64,000 nucleotides of DNA from Spirogloea muscicola. Taxonomy: Eukaryota > Streptophyta > Zygnematophyceae > Spirogloeales > Spirogloeaceae. Shown piece after piece: positions 46,571 to 58,104 of the stretch. Every line of letters begins with the position of its first letter. The stretch's first letter is position 1. The DNA lies in NCBI GenBank assembly GCA_009602725.1, contig WELB01000010.1:442027-506026 (forward strand), given 5' to 3'. The notes under the pieces were generated by a model that was not told the origin of the DNA, did not search any database, and was given only the letters and a program-made list of their open reading frames with translations. The position numbers were made by a program, and so were the translations under genes.

Positions 46571-48830
46571 CGGAGGCGGCGGCGGCGGCGGCGGAGGTGC
46601 CGCGACGGGCGGCGCGGCGGCGGGCGGGGCTGGCGCGGCGGGTGTGGCGGAGCAAGATGGGGGGAGCACGAAGCCTCCTCCCCCCGTGGCCCCCCCCCCC
46701 GGCCACATGCGCGCCACCCGGGACTTGGCCCCTGGCACATCGCAAGGGCCGCTTTCCCCCTTCTCGTACTCTGTTCATTCTTTTTCGGGCTGGTTGTTCC
46801 AGCCCCTATTCTCAATGGGCGAGCACTTTCTTCTTTCCCGCGCAAGGGGGTAGGCCCAGTCGGGCCCCACCCGGGGCAGGGCGCGCGGGCCCCCCCCCCG
46901 CCGAAAAAACCCCCCGCCACATCTGGCGGCTGCAGTTGGAAGGGGCTGAGAGGGGTGGATCCAGCTGTCAGTAAGAAGCGGCTTTTGCATCCGTCGGAAG
47001 AGCTTCTTCCTTGCTCCCCAAGTCACCTTGTCGGACGTGTATGTGCTCACCCGTGGGTACTCATGTCACACTGTTTCGTCAACCACCTTAGCATAGGGCT
47101 TCGTTTCATGTAGCCCCAAACTTTGCACTACTTTTGCCTGAACGATGAATTGGCTGGCATTGGCCGCCCTTGCCATCCATGCTCAGCGCGCGCCTTCTTT
47201 CTTTGGACATTGTTCATCCTTTCTTGGACTGGCTTTCACAGCCCTCGCCCCCTGTGGACTAGCTGGAAGAGCCTCTTAATGTGCTGCTGCTTCTTCTTCA
47301 CAGCTTGTTTCTGCGGGGTCACCAACCAATGTGTGCCGTATCCACCACTCCATCTTGCTCCAGCATTTTCAGGCATTCGTGGTGCGTTAGCAGACAGCCC
47401 GCGCCTTGGCTGCCGCCTCTGGGCCTCAGCATGGCGCCTCTTCTCCCAGCTACCAGCCACTTACCGACCTTCTGACTACGTATCACTGAGCACACAAACG
47501 TAGTGGCCATCTAAGTGGCTGTTGTGCGGCATAGTGGCCAATTGCGTGGCTTGCATTTCCCGGCCCCTTCGAACCTTGTTCAATCTCTTGGGGCTGGCCT
47601 TTCACATCCAGCGACCCCTTATATAAAAGCTTCTACTCTTTCTTTTGAAGCGCAGGGCGTGACTTGTGGGAGTGAAACGAGGCGGAGAAGCAGAGGACAC
47701 CTACTGCAGACGGTGTGGGCAGATACCTCCTCCATGCAAAACCTGTAGATGTGGTGGAACCCAGTCAAGCTCCCTGCTCAACCTTGCCTGTGCTTGAGTC
47801 AAGGTCAAGTATCACATCCCCACTCTGTTACATATATGCCTGATACACATGCTAAGCTGCCATACTGTGCATCATATGCCTGACAACATGCTAAGCTGCC
47901 AAGCAGAGGCCAATGCTTCGCAGAAGAAGCACACTGAACGGGGCGATGGCTGTGAAAGGCCAGCTCAGAGAAACTGCTCCCCCAGAAGACGGAAGGGCGC
48001 GCGGTGGCATGAAATGAGAGGAAGGCCAAGAAAAGCCAGAACTGTGTAAAGTAACAACTGTGCATGAGAGTGGACTGGGTGACAGACTGCACTAGGCTCG
48101 GACTCCTATCCTTCTTCTATCTTCGGCGCAACCGGCCCGCCAGAAGCGCTGGCGCTGGAATAGCGCCGCCCACCAGACTGGCGGATGGCTTGGCGGGCCG
48201 CCACATGGGGGCCAACCCTCCCCGCCTGCTGCCGACACTTCCGCCGCCCACGGGGGCCCGCCGACCCTCGTCGGAAGCACGCCACGTTGGCAAGCCGCAC
48301 GTGCCGCGGGAAGCCGCGCGCAATGATTCGGCAGGGTGGCCACGCCACGCCACGTGGCCTACCGGCACTCGTCACGTGGCCGCCCGGGCGCGGGCCCGTG
48401 GGCCACGGCCGTGCGGCCGCGTTCGGGGGTCACGTGGCGGGGGCCCACGCGCTGGCGCGTCAGGCTCAAGGTTTTGGCTGGGGCGGGGGCTTTTGACCAA
48501 CCGGGGTTTAAGGGGGCGGGGGGGGCTTTTTGCGTCCTTTTGTTGATTTCTTTTGGGCTGGCTTTTCCAGCCCCTATTCTCAATGGGCGAGCACTTTCTT
48601 CTTTTTGCCTGACGCTGGCCCGCCCACCCCCCACGGCAGCTGCCGTCACCTGGCCCAGGGGGATCGGCGGCCCAAACGTGAGCAGAAGTAAGAAGAAAGA
48701 AGATCGTAGGAAGAAGAAAGACGAAAGAAGAAAGAAGGAAGAAGAAAGAGCTCCTCCACTGTAAGAAAGAAGAATGTTAGCCGCTCTCATCATATCAGCA
48801 ACAGCACTCGCTTGTTCTTGGCCATCTTCC
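46571..48830. other. Intergenic with hairpin tails and a G-box cluster
   Basis: Family A hairpin tails lie at 46752-46838 and 48540-48606 (plus). Related hairpin cores lie near 47225-47245 and 47574-47592, and a minus-strand one near 47951-47968. 48298-48436 holds four CACGTG sites (listed separately). A purine-rich GAAGAAAG stretch fills 48680-48780. No gene recognised. Confidence 0.6.
48298..48436. promoter_or_regulatory. Cluster of four CACGTG (G-box) sites
   Basis: CACGTG occurs at 48298, 48351, 48373 and 48431, three of them as CACGTGGC. G-boxes bind bHLH and bZIP factors. The surrounding DNA is very GC-rich and I find no gene start next to it, so a regulatory role is only a possibility. 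Confidence 0.4.
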
Positions 48831-51660
48831 CTCTTTTGGCGTCGGAGGCCGCAAGACTTTCCAAGACAGGCTGGCTAAATTTACAAGTGGAAAATGGGAT
48901 GAGTTTGCTCAGCAGCGTTCAGCAGCTGCTCAGGTCACGCTCTCGCAGCGGCGGGCGCGCAATGGATCAGTCAACCAGCCCTCTCAACAGTTCACAGCTG
49001 GCAATCTAGCGCGGGCAAGACGCTTTGGCAGGGCAGGAGAACTTTCCCGGGCCGCTCAGGCCCTTTGTCCTGACCCCCTGGCTACTACCAACGACGCCAC
49101 AGAGGCTACCTTGCGACAGCTCCACCCCCCTCCACCACACCCACTTGAGCCCTGGGCTGGCGAGCTCCCCAACCCTCTTGACCTATCGGCAGAGGCGCTC
49201 CGTGTGGCCCTGACCAAAGCCCCCCGGATGGTGTCCAGAGGCCCTTCTGGGTGGCAATTTTAGCACCTACACGACCTATACTATTCCTTGATGGGGATGA
49301 GAGGAGCTTTCCCTGTTCCTGTCCACCTGCCGGCACATCGCCAGGGCTGCCATTCCACCACGCATTGCCGACGCCTTAAACTCCAGCCACCTGCTAGCCC
49401 TTGCTAAGCCAACAGGCGGTGTTAGACCCATTGCGATGACGGAGGTTGTCATGCGGCGGGTATCAAAGGCCGTGTGCAGCAAGCTGAAACCCCAGCTGAC
49501 CAGCCATCTATCACCCCACCAATTTGGTGCTGGCATGTCCTGCGGGGCGGAGGCCCTCGTCCACGGCATCCGTGCCGCTCTCGACGTGGACCCTTCATGA
49601 TGGTCCTTGGGCTGGATATCAGTAACGCCTTTAACACAGTGGAGTGGAGCGCAGCATCATCATGGAGGAGCTGCGCGATCACTTCCCTTCCCTTATACCC
49701 TATTTCCTCATGGCCTATGGCCGCCCAGGGCGGCTGCTGTGGCAAGCCGGAGAGTCGTGGAAGACGCTGTGGTCATCTTCTGGCACACGCCAGGGGGATC
49801 CCCTTAGCCCAAACCTGTTTGCGTTGGCACATTGCCGGGCTATTCGGCGCACTCAGAGCCAACACCCAGACCTCCTCTTCCCTTCCTACGCGGATGACAC
49901 ATACATCATTGGACCTCCAGCTGAAGTCATGGCGGCTTACCCCTTGCTCGTTCGCGAATTGGACCTGATGGGCCTGCGGGTTTGCCCGTCCGAGAGTGGT
50001 CCCCACGCGGTCTCCCTGCCAACCTTCAGCTCCCCCACGGCTGTTAGACCCCTGCCAATGGGCTGGCCTTCCTCAAGGTCCCCTTCGGTATACCAGCTCA
50101 CGTGGCGGTGGACTTGCGGGAACGCCTTCACAATTACCTCGCCCCCCTCCCTTCCCTTCCCCTCCTTGGGGACACGCAGCTGGCGTTGGTCATCCTCACC
50201 CGCTGCATCGGCCAACGGGCTTGCTACCTGCAACGGACAGTCGCCCCCTTGGGCATGGTGGCGGAGCTCTACAAGGAATATGATAACTCCATTCTGCAGT
50301 CCCTGGCATCCTTGCTAGATTCTTCATCTAGATTCTTCTTTTCCCTCAGCTTCAGCTTCCCTCCAGGCCTCCCTCCCTACTCGCATGGGCGGCCCTGGCT
50401 GCTGGTCGTTGGAGCAGACGGCGCAAGCAGCCTTCCTGGGCTGCTGGCGCCAGATCGCCTCCCTGCTCCCCATGCGCTTCCCTTGCCTCCACGACCCTGT
50501 ACGCAATGTGGAGGAAGGCTCCTTCCCCTTCCAAGCGGATCTGAGGAGCATCCGCGACTCAGCCATCAGCTCTTTCCCCTCTCTCCAACCCCTACTCACA
50601 CCATTCTCTGCCCTCGCCCAAGCTTCTGATAGAGGAGCACAATCCAGACTGTTTACGGCAGTGGAAGACGAACGCCGCAGAAGGTTGAGTGAGGCTGCCA
50701 GAGATTCAGAACAATCCAAGGAGCTTGGCAAGACTTACTTCTCTGGCCACACCTGGTGCCACTGACTGGATCACCTCTCCCCCCGTCGCCAACGCCTTCA
50801 GCATCAGCTCCGAGGCCTTTCGGACGTCACTTCAACTCTTCCTCGGCCTCCCACCTAACTGCCTGATTAGGGTGCGCCAGTGCGAGTGCGGCTTCCGTGC
50901 AGAGGGTGCTGAGCTCGCCACTCACATGCTGAGATGCCCCACTGGACCAGAAGTGGTGGGCATTCACATCCTCCATCGCGATGCCCTGGCGGGCTTGATG
51001 CGCGACGCCGGCTCTCGTGCGGTCGTGGAAGTCAACAATATCATGCCTATCACCACGGACGCCCAGGGACGTCATCATCGCCGCACACTTGACATTGTGG
51101 GCGTGCAACCTGGTGAGGGACCACGGGCCCTGGTCGACGTTGTTGTTACGGAGGCACATAAAGGCCCAGCATCGACACACATCGCTGGGCACGCAGTGGG
51201 CGGTGCAGAACAAAGAAAATTGCGGGACTACTCCGATTACCCCCAATGCGATCAGCTCCTGCCAGCGGCAATCGATATCTTTGGCTGTCTGGGTCCTCGT
51301 TTCCACACTCTCCTTCAAAACATTGCCAATCTAGGCTACACTCGACGTGCAGATGTGTTGCCGGCTGAGATGGGCTCGCCAGCTGCATATCTGTCGCTCT
51401 TGCGACGACGAGTTTCGCCCTTTTTGCAGCGTGCTCAGGCTAGTGCCTTGCACCAGAAAGCTGGACGAGCTTTAGTTGGTGGCAGAAGGGCTCCGTTTCT
51501 GGCATCTAGTATTCATGCATCAGTTAGTGACCTGTATGTTTTGACCCGTGGTTATTGAGCGGGTCAATCTGCTGTAGGTTATGTAGATCTTAAGATGTGA
51601 TTGCCTTTGTACTTGGCCATTTGGCCTACATTTGTTTCTAATACACGGAACTGGCTTCTT
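48830..51660 (+). mobile_element. RLE-type non-LTR retrotransposon, family C, most complete copy (inactivated)
   Basis: Spread over several frames on the plus strand. A pre-RT region (RARRFGRAGELSRAAQALCP; ALTKAPRMVSRGPSGWQF) is followed by a TAG where FEHL-type sequence is expected (near 49261). Then come the RT finger region (KPTGGVRPIAMTEVVMRRVS), motif A (LGLDISNAFNTVEW), motif B (SGTRQGDPLSPNLFALAHCR), motif C (YADDTYIIG, from 49887), thumb, knuckle and endonuclease. The last 289-codon frame (50689-51558) is intact and ends in the coda DLYVLTRGY. The tail with TTGGCCATTTGGCC ends near 51640. At least three frameshifts and one stop make it dead. Confidence 0.87.
50689..51558 (+). pseudogene. 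Knuckle and restriction-like endonuclease part of family C LINE protein
   Basis: A 289-codon frame. A zinc-knuckle-like CECGFRAEGAELATHMLRC is followed by HHRRTLDIVGVQPGEGPRAL, then VDVVVTEAHKGP. Conserved D/D/K-type residues fit an RLE core that nicks the target site. The C-terminal LSLLRRRVSPFLQRAQASAL and HQKAGRALVGG are shared with every truncated family C coda in the window. It is cut off from its RT by frameshifts upstream. Confidence 0.8.
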
Positions 51661-53399
51661 CAGTGGCTGTGAGAGGCCAGCCCAGGAGGAGTGCACAGGA
51701 CACAGGGGGAAGTGCGCGCCCTGCGCATGAAACCGCGAGGGAGCCAATTCAAGCGGATCGTGAAGTCCATCTTGAACAAGTTCTCGCAGGGCAACTTATC
51801 ATACGTACATTGTCCTTGTCAAAACAGCTGGAGCAGGCTCATCTTCGTGCTGCTTTGCACTAATTTGGTTCGCTCTGCCTGTCACATCACTCCTGTGCTA
51901 AGGGTGGCTGATGTGACTGGAGAAGCTGGACAGTCACATCACTCCCATGAAACAGCCCTTCCAAATTGACAGCAATGGCAGTGAGAAGCCAGTCCAAAGA
52001 AATGGACAAGGTCCTATGGACCCTGGTATCCTGCTTATGGCGCCATCCGGCCCTTTCAGAACTTGTGCACTCTCCAGCTGGCCTCTCACAGCCAATACCA
52101 TAAACCGGAAGAGCTGTTCCTATGCAAGGGGTCCACTCTTTCTGGGCTGGCCTTTCCCAGCCCTTGTCTTCTGAGAGAGCTCTTTCTTTTGAAGGGGGGA
52201 CTCCAGTAGCCACGATTGAGCAAATATACAATCGATAGGCTAATGTGGGGAGCTGGAGCACCGCCACGGAAGTCAGTGGCCTGGATTAGGTGCGCAATGC
52301 GCAACGTAGATAGAGACAAAGCCACCATCACACCTGGCTCGCACCCGGCTCGCACCCGATTCGTGCCCAGCTTGCGCCAGCTTCTGGCGGGCAGGGTCGT
52401 GCCCTGCTCGCAATACAATATGGCCATGGGGCTGAGGACCTCTCAAGCACCTGTGACGAGCGTTTGGTGCACCCCCACCTGGTGTCCTTATCTTTGTGCA
52501 CGCTCATTGGGTTGGCCAGTTGCACCACGCTCTTGTTGGAAGAGCTTCTCTCTTTTCAAATGCTCGAGGTCGACTCAAATTGCAGTCAAGCCATTCAGGT
52601 AGTCCGGGCTGAGCCCTTTGTTACTCTTGGACGTCTTTCCACCAGCTAGCTACTCGGATCTGCATCTCCTGTCTAGAGGTTACTGAGCGTTCCCTGGCTG
52701 ATGTCTTAGTCCTAGTCGTTCGCACTCAAGCTCCCTCAGACCCTGTCCATTCTTTTGGGCTGGCCTTCCCCAGCCACCAGTCAATCTGGCGGCGCTTTCC
52801 CTTTGTTACTTGTGCATCGCCTGTCCTTCTGGCCGTTCCAGATTCTCTCGAATGGTTCCTTGTATCATAAAGACGACGTGGAGCTTCAACAGAGGGGCCA
52901 CGTCTTTGAGTGCCACCCCCATTGGAAAACGTCCTCCTCTGCACTTTCATCCTCCCTAGATCTCCTGAGCAGGGCACAACAAACCCCAGCCCCGGGCCTT
53001 CACAATCCCCTACCAGTCATGCAGTATCTCCTTATGGCCAAGATGACAACCTGGGCACATTTAGCTTGACACAGCTCGCCAAGATTGAAGAACATGCGAC
53101 TGAGTGCCCACATTCCAAGATTGTCAAATCTACCTCTAATTTAACTGCGCTCAATATGTTTTTAGCTCAAATTGTTCTGATGGAGTCATATAAGCCCCAG
53201 TCGTTGCTAAGTCCCCTGTTGCAGGCATTCTTAATGTTCAATTACCCTGCGCTTGACATACTCACTACAAATTTTGTACAGATGTACAGCTATCTCCTGC
53301 CCCTAAGTAGGACCTGTGTGTGCTGCCTATCCAGGCCACCAAACATTGCCACTATCAGATGAGCATACCTAAACCTCGAATAAGAAGGACCTGTCCGCC
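51661..53399. other. Intergenic; hairpin cores and one unexplained ORF
   Basis: Hairpin cores near 51665 (GGCTGTGAGAGGCCAGCCC), 52077, 52143 (GGGCTGGCCTTTCCCAGCCC) and 52757 are tail debris. A plus-strand frame at 52910-53362 (150 codons, containing ALNMFLAQIVLMESYKPQSL) converges on the UPF0114 gene. I do not recognise it and cannot tell whether it is a gene. Confidence 0.5.
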
Positions 53400-55082
53400 T
53401 CAATGGTGCAACTTGGAGAGCAGGTACAGGCTTCCAGAGGCAACAAAGATTGAGCAGGAAAAGCCCAGGAGGTCGACACTACTGCGGATTATCACCTTCT
53501 TGCTTTTCTCGAACATCCCTACGAGTAGAATCATGACAATCACATGGCCGAGCTTTGTCTTGAGCTCATCAAGGGAAGTTATATTCAAAAACTTTGGTCG
53601 CTCCTGCAAAGAAAAGTCATGAAGAAGTCACCCATGAAAATTTAATGCTTAGCTCAAGGGCTCGGTGCTCCTCATAGCTGCTTGGCCTTCTATCTAGGCT
53701 AGCCCTTCGACAAGGTTGACATCAAACAGGACAATGCCTTTGCAAGAGGGAAATCGGAATGTATATAATTTGGCCAAACGTGCACGATCTGGACGGTGAG
53801 TCAAGCTGCTACAAATATGTGAAGTGTCTGTAATTGCCTTTGATGGACACTTTCAATGACTTTATCTAAGATCATGAGAAAGCACAAATCTGTGCATGAT
53901 AATTGCAGAAGCTCGAGCTTACCCGGAGGCGGAACAGGCCAAATAAGTTGGACCCACAGATCGGTCTGCCAGCGCTCAGCGGAACTCCGGCAGCTGCTAT
54001 AGGGACTTCGAAAGTGCTGACAAAAAGTTCATAGAGGCCCATCCCGAAGATGAGCATCACAGTGCCCATGAGGTACACATCTGCGGGAAAGGTGCTGCGA
54101 CAATAATCATCAACTTGCACCACGTTTGCAAAAAGCAGGCCAAGCTAGTAAGGAACTTCCTGGGCGTTTTGAGCATATCAATCTGTCCTTCACAAGAAGC
54201 CAAGCTTTTGTGTGGCCTGCCCATGCTGAAAGCAGCATGCAGGCAACGCAGTCGACTATCTAAATGAAGAAGAGGTCTCTGAGATAGCTGCCAACCCACC
54301 AACGGCTTCAACGAGAAGAAGGATCACCTTCCCTGTGCCAAATCCTTGCCAGCAGGAGGAGAAGTACTCCATGAAAGACTGTGCAACAAACAAAGAACCC
54401 TGCAGAAGAACAGGAGGGTTTGTTGAGGAACCAGACAGGGAACTTGCTGTTACCCTTCATCTCACCTCTCTTAGCCCACTCTATTTTCAAACACGCCAGC
54501 TACTTGCACTGCCAATATAGCCTCGCAACGGAAGATGGTGCAGGCTATGCTCCTTCTAGTGACCCTAGTAGAAGCTTGCAGCTGCTAGACATGCACTACC
54601 GGTAGAGTGCAATAGTGTGGCAAAGAGCCCAAGCAGCAAGAACAGCAACAGCAAGAAGTCAACTCCTGTCATTATTTACACCTCACCTTCAAGAAGCAAA
54701 GGAGAGAACCAGCAAGACTGCCAGCAACGGCAAAGAGAGTGAAGAACCTACAATCAAAAATGGCCTGCAAAATGGGCAAAGTATGGCAGCAGTGTGTTGA
54801 GACTGGAAACGGGTAAGGTCTACGGAGGCCTTGATTTGGCCGCATGACAGTACACACTGATGTCAGGGACTGCAGCGGCCCAAAAGAGAATGTGCTTTGA
54901 AAATTCGAGCAGAAGGAGCTTACCCGCTCGATGGATGACTCAAATTTTTGTATCCGCTCAGCCTGCTCAGCACTAACAGGAGTGCAGGCTCCTGCTCGAG
55001 CCCTCGCAGCGAGCACAGCTGTTCCATCATCATAGCCGTCCATGGCCCCAACCTCTATGTCGTTGGCGAGCAATTGCTGCAA
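53400..55082 (-). CDS. UPF0114 (YqhA-type) membrane protein, probably plastid (5' end unresolved)
   Basis: Small integral membrane protein family of unknown role found in bacteria and plant plastids. Minus-strand exons in frame: 55082-54924, 54764-54687, 54399-54300, 54080-53923 and 53603-53400, 232 residues. Exon 1 shown ends with ERIQKFESSIER. Then come CRFFTLFAVAGSLAGSLLCF, FMEYFSSCWQGFGTGKVILL and DVYLMGTVMLIFGMGLYELF. The last exon has LDELKTKLGHVIVMILLVGM and ends LYLLSKLHH. Four hydrophobic helices in this order, with DELKTKLGHVIVM, are diagnostic. All splice sites are GT-AG. An N-terminal exon with a transit peptide should lie around 55500-55700 (reading RRLVVRGSSDGAAAAG), but I find no in-frame ATG, so the start is unresolved. 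Confidence 0.85.
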
Positions 55083-55722
55083 CTGCAGGCAAACGCAGTG
55101 CCAGCTTGCATCAACATCGTCACAAGGCTGGACCCATACTTGGTTAGCCAGAACGGCTGCCAGATGCTTTATTAACATTGAAAAGAACATGTCTCAATGC
55201 TTGCTCAGAGGCACCAGACTTGCGTCTCTACTGCCTGCTCCAAAATGCTTGTAAACGACGTGCTGTCCAGGATTATCTAGCCAAGAGCTGCCCGAGCTGA
55301 GTGGGCATTGTCAGTGCGCGCTGCAAACTGAGTCGCCCGGTTTTCCCCAATGAGCCTGGACTACTCCATGCCCGCGAAGCTGGCGAGCCACAATGTGTCC
55401 TTGTTGTCATTCGTATCGTCAGGAACGCTACTTCGGTGGCAGACAACCAGCGGGGCCACTGGATTGAGGTCTTCAGAGGGCGCGAGAATCGTCCAATCGA
55501 AAGGGTGGGGGGGCGGGGGCTGCACCTGCACGGAGCCTGCAGCTGCGGCGCCGTCGGAGGAGCCGCGGACGACGAGACGGCGCGGGCTGCGCCGCCGATC
55601 CGCCGGCGCACGGCCCGCGCTGCCGCTCCGCCATCCCGGACGTCCCGTAGAGCTGCCGGCGCCGAATTGCCATCAATCGGCAGTCGCAGTCAGTGGTGGA
55701 AGCATCTCGAAGCGGCGAGACC

Positions 55723-55904
55723 ATGGCGCCGAAGACGAGGATCGAGGACCCGGAGCTTCGTTCCGGAGCCGTCGCGGGGTCAGCGGCGCGAGGGCCTGAC
55801 GCCCGCCGCTCGACGGCGCTGGCTGACCTGCAGTGCCGCAGCGGAATGGGACCGAGCCCGGTGCTGGCGGCGGCTCCGGGCGCGGCGGCGGCCCCGGCGG
55901 CCCC
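55723..55904 (+). CDS. First exon of an unknown gene, cut by an N
   Basis: ATG at 55723 opens MAPKTRIEDPELRSGAVAGS and continues in frame to the single N at 55905. It lies on the opposite strand to UPF0114 in a likely shared promoter. Beyond the N the sequence is an inverted LINE tail, so the rest of this gene is absent. No family recognised; it could also be a spurious GC-rich frame. Confidence 0.35.
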
Positions 55905-55905
55905 N

Positions 55906-56250
55906 ACAAATGTAGACCAAATGGCCAAGTACAAAGGCAAGCACATGTAAAGATGTACATAACCTACAGCAGATTGACCCGCTCAGTAACCACGGGTCAA
56001 AACTTCAAGGTCACTAATCGATGCATGAATACTAGATGCCCGAAACGGAGCCCTTCTGCCACCAACTAGAGCTCGCCCAGCTTTCTGGTGCAAGGCACTA
56101 GCCTGAGCACGCTGCAAACAGGCCGAAACTCGTCGTCGCAAGAGCGACAGATATGCAGCTGGCAAGCCCATCTCAGCCGGAAACACATCTGCACGTCGAG
56201 TGTAGCCTAGATTGGCAATGTTTTGAAGGAGAGTGTTAAAAGAGCGGCTG
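55906..56250 (-). mobile_element. 5'-truncated LINE, family C
   Basis: Minus-strand frame with LLQNIANLGYTRRADVFPAE, MGLPAAYLSLLRRRVSACLQ and GRALVGGRRAPF, ending LEVLTRGY, then the family C tail up to the N at 55905. The tail end abuts the N directly. The 5' side joins a family D tail near 56235. Confidence 0.85.
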
Positions 56251-56540
56251 TGAAAGCCAGCCAGATGCATACAGGTATATCGTGACGGAGCCACAGGCTA
56301 GGCTGCGAGGGCGCCCTTAGGGGCACTTCATACAGGGTCGGTCGGTTGCGGCCGAGAGGTACGTGTCGCGCGTTGTATGGATGTTTGGGGTCAACAACGC
56401 AGCCACCTCCAGGCCAAGACAAGGCAATCTGCGACCGACCGGCCCGGTATGAAGTGGCCCTTGGTACCCCCTTGTCAGCAGTAGGAAGTCAGATGAGCTG
56501 AGGGGAAGAAGGCGCGCAGGTGCGCATGAATTTGAAAGGG
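56235..56540 (-). mobile_element. LINE family D coda and tail (inverted)
   Basis: Minus-strand LLPLSSSDFLLLTRGYQGPL near 56515-56455. A spacer follows, then GCCTGTGGCTCCGTCACG and TGCATCTGGCTGGCTTTCAC with AGCCGCTCTTTTAA. The same coda-to-tail arrangement is found at 42720-42990. Confidence 0.75.
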
Positions 56541-56593
56541 AGGCCAATTCTAGCCTTGCAAATGTCCTGTTAACTGTAGTGTCGTCCTTTTTC

Positions 56594-56685
56594 AGCACCT
56601 CTTTCTTTGGCTTTGAACATTGTCCATTCTTTTTGGGTTGGCTTTGCCAGCCCCTCTTCTCAATGGGCGAGCACCTTCTTTGTTA
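56594..56685 (+). repeat. LINE tail hairpin repeat, family A variant
   Basis: CATTGTCCATTCTTTTTGGG, then GGTTGGCTTTGCCAGCCC, then ATGGGCGAGCACCTTC. Closest to the copies at 17351-17432 and 44206-44280. Confidence 0.8.
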
Positions 56686-57515
56686 ACTGGGGACTGAGCT
56701 GGCTAAGGGGGACACTAATATCCCACAGTGAGCACATGCATATCTGACAAGCTATTCTGAGGAGCCAAACCACCACCACGGAACCCACTAGCCTGGGCTA
56801 ATGCACAACCAGCAAGCACGCTGGTGAATCGCGAGTGCCTGGGAGCTCTGCAGACTCATCGATAGCCGCATTCTATAGCATGCAATGATGGCTTGCGAGA
56901 CGCTAGGATTGCCTAAGCTACCCGCTCGACTATGTCGGAGGGCACCATCACGCAGTGCCAGGCGATGGAGGAGGGAAGACCACTTCGTTCTGTAGCCGCA
57001 TGGGGAGGAAGAGCAACCCCGCTGCGCAAGCCAGAGGCTGCTGCAAGGGCGCGACCGGCGCGGCGGTGCAAAGCAAGCGCTTGGGAGCGCTGGAGTGACA
57101 TAGATAAAAGCATGCGGTAGCAGGACACAAGACCCAAAGGCACCAAAGGCTGCACCCTGTTCCTGGCGCCGCTGGTCAGCTTGAGATGCTAGCAGCAAAA
57201 GTAACGAGGACCACCGACCCCAGTAACACCACATGGATGACAAATGGAGTGTAATGGAGGGCCATTGGGCCGGTTGGCCGTTAGGCCCTCCATTACTTAA
57301 TGGCCACGAAGGCAAACAAAGGCAAGCACATCGACGAATGTACATCATCACCTGCTGCTAAGCTGACCCGCTCAGGGACAGCGCGGGGGGAAAAGGATGC
57401 GGCTGCTGTTTTAAGTTGTGCCGCTGGAATAGCCAGCCAGGTGCATTCAGGGGATGTTGATGACTTTTAAGCGGAGCCATAAGGCACAGGGGAGCGGAGC
57501 AGTGCAACTCCCGCT
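56686..57515. other. Repeat debris upstream of psbW
   Basis: Minus-strand remnants of LINE C-termini (YRMLLSMSLQRSQALALHRR near 57120-57050; GRALAAASGLRSGVALPP near 57050-56990) and a family C tail at about 57370-57290. A perfect inverted repeat CTCCATTAC...GTAATGGAG spans 57247-57294, with the smaller GGGCC/GGCCC pair inside. Confidence 0.55.
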
Positions 57516-58104
57516 ATGATCGCGGCGCGGGTCCTGTTCCTACTACTCACGCGGGCACTCTCGTTTGGGGCGCGAGTCTGGCAATTCTCGTCACACTGTG
57601 CGAATCAAGGAACCCCAGTGACCTTGTCCGGTTCACACGTCGTTGCTCGGGCGGGCCGGCTGTTGTGTCAGGGCGGTCTTCGCCTCAGCGGCCGCTGCCG
57701 GAGCGGGGACGGTGACGATCGCCCGATGTGTTTGGAGCGGACGGTTCCGATCCCTCGCACGCGTGGCCAACCCGGCGGCCACCCGCGAGCCCCGGGGCGG
57801 TGCTGCGCGCCGATTGGCGGGCGCCAGGATAAGGGCGGGGGAGGGGGCGGAAAGGTAGTCCCCTGCGCCTCAAAAGGGAGACTGATGGGACAGCCTCCAA
57901 GTGACGAAAGGGAAGCCCCTGCGCCTGTGAAGAGGAGGGAGGGGAGGCCAGGCCCACCCCTTCCCCCCCTCCTCCCTCCCTCCTCCCTCCCCTCCAATCC
58001 TCTGCCAGATACGGGCCGCGCAGTTGCAACCAATCCCATCGCCAAATTTTCCCACTGCCACCGCCGCCGCCGCCGACGCCGCCGCCGCCGCAGAGTCCGC
58101 CGCC
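57516..58104 (+). promoter_or_regulatory. GC-rich upstream region of psbW
   Basis: Immediately upstream of the psbW start codon. Overlapping GC-rich frames on both strands (57516-58208 plus; 58536-57685 minus) are composition artefacts. A C/T-rich tract CCCTCCTCCCTCC lies near 57965-58000, followed by a leader with GCC triplets. No TATA box identified. Confidence 0.45.

Noticed and set aside
46395-46974. Frames of 127-172 codons across the N gap
   Set aside because: Unknown bases and triplet repeats create them; only the basic region of the bHLH protein has family support.
48064-48546. 160-codon plus-strand frame in GC-rich DNA
   Set aside because: Composition-driven, with no domain, and overlapped by equally long frames on the other strand.
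52910-53362. 150-codon plus-strand frame next to UPF0114
   Set aside because: No recognisable domain and no splice or transcript support; left as an unexplained ORF rather than a gene.
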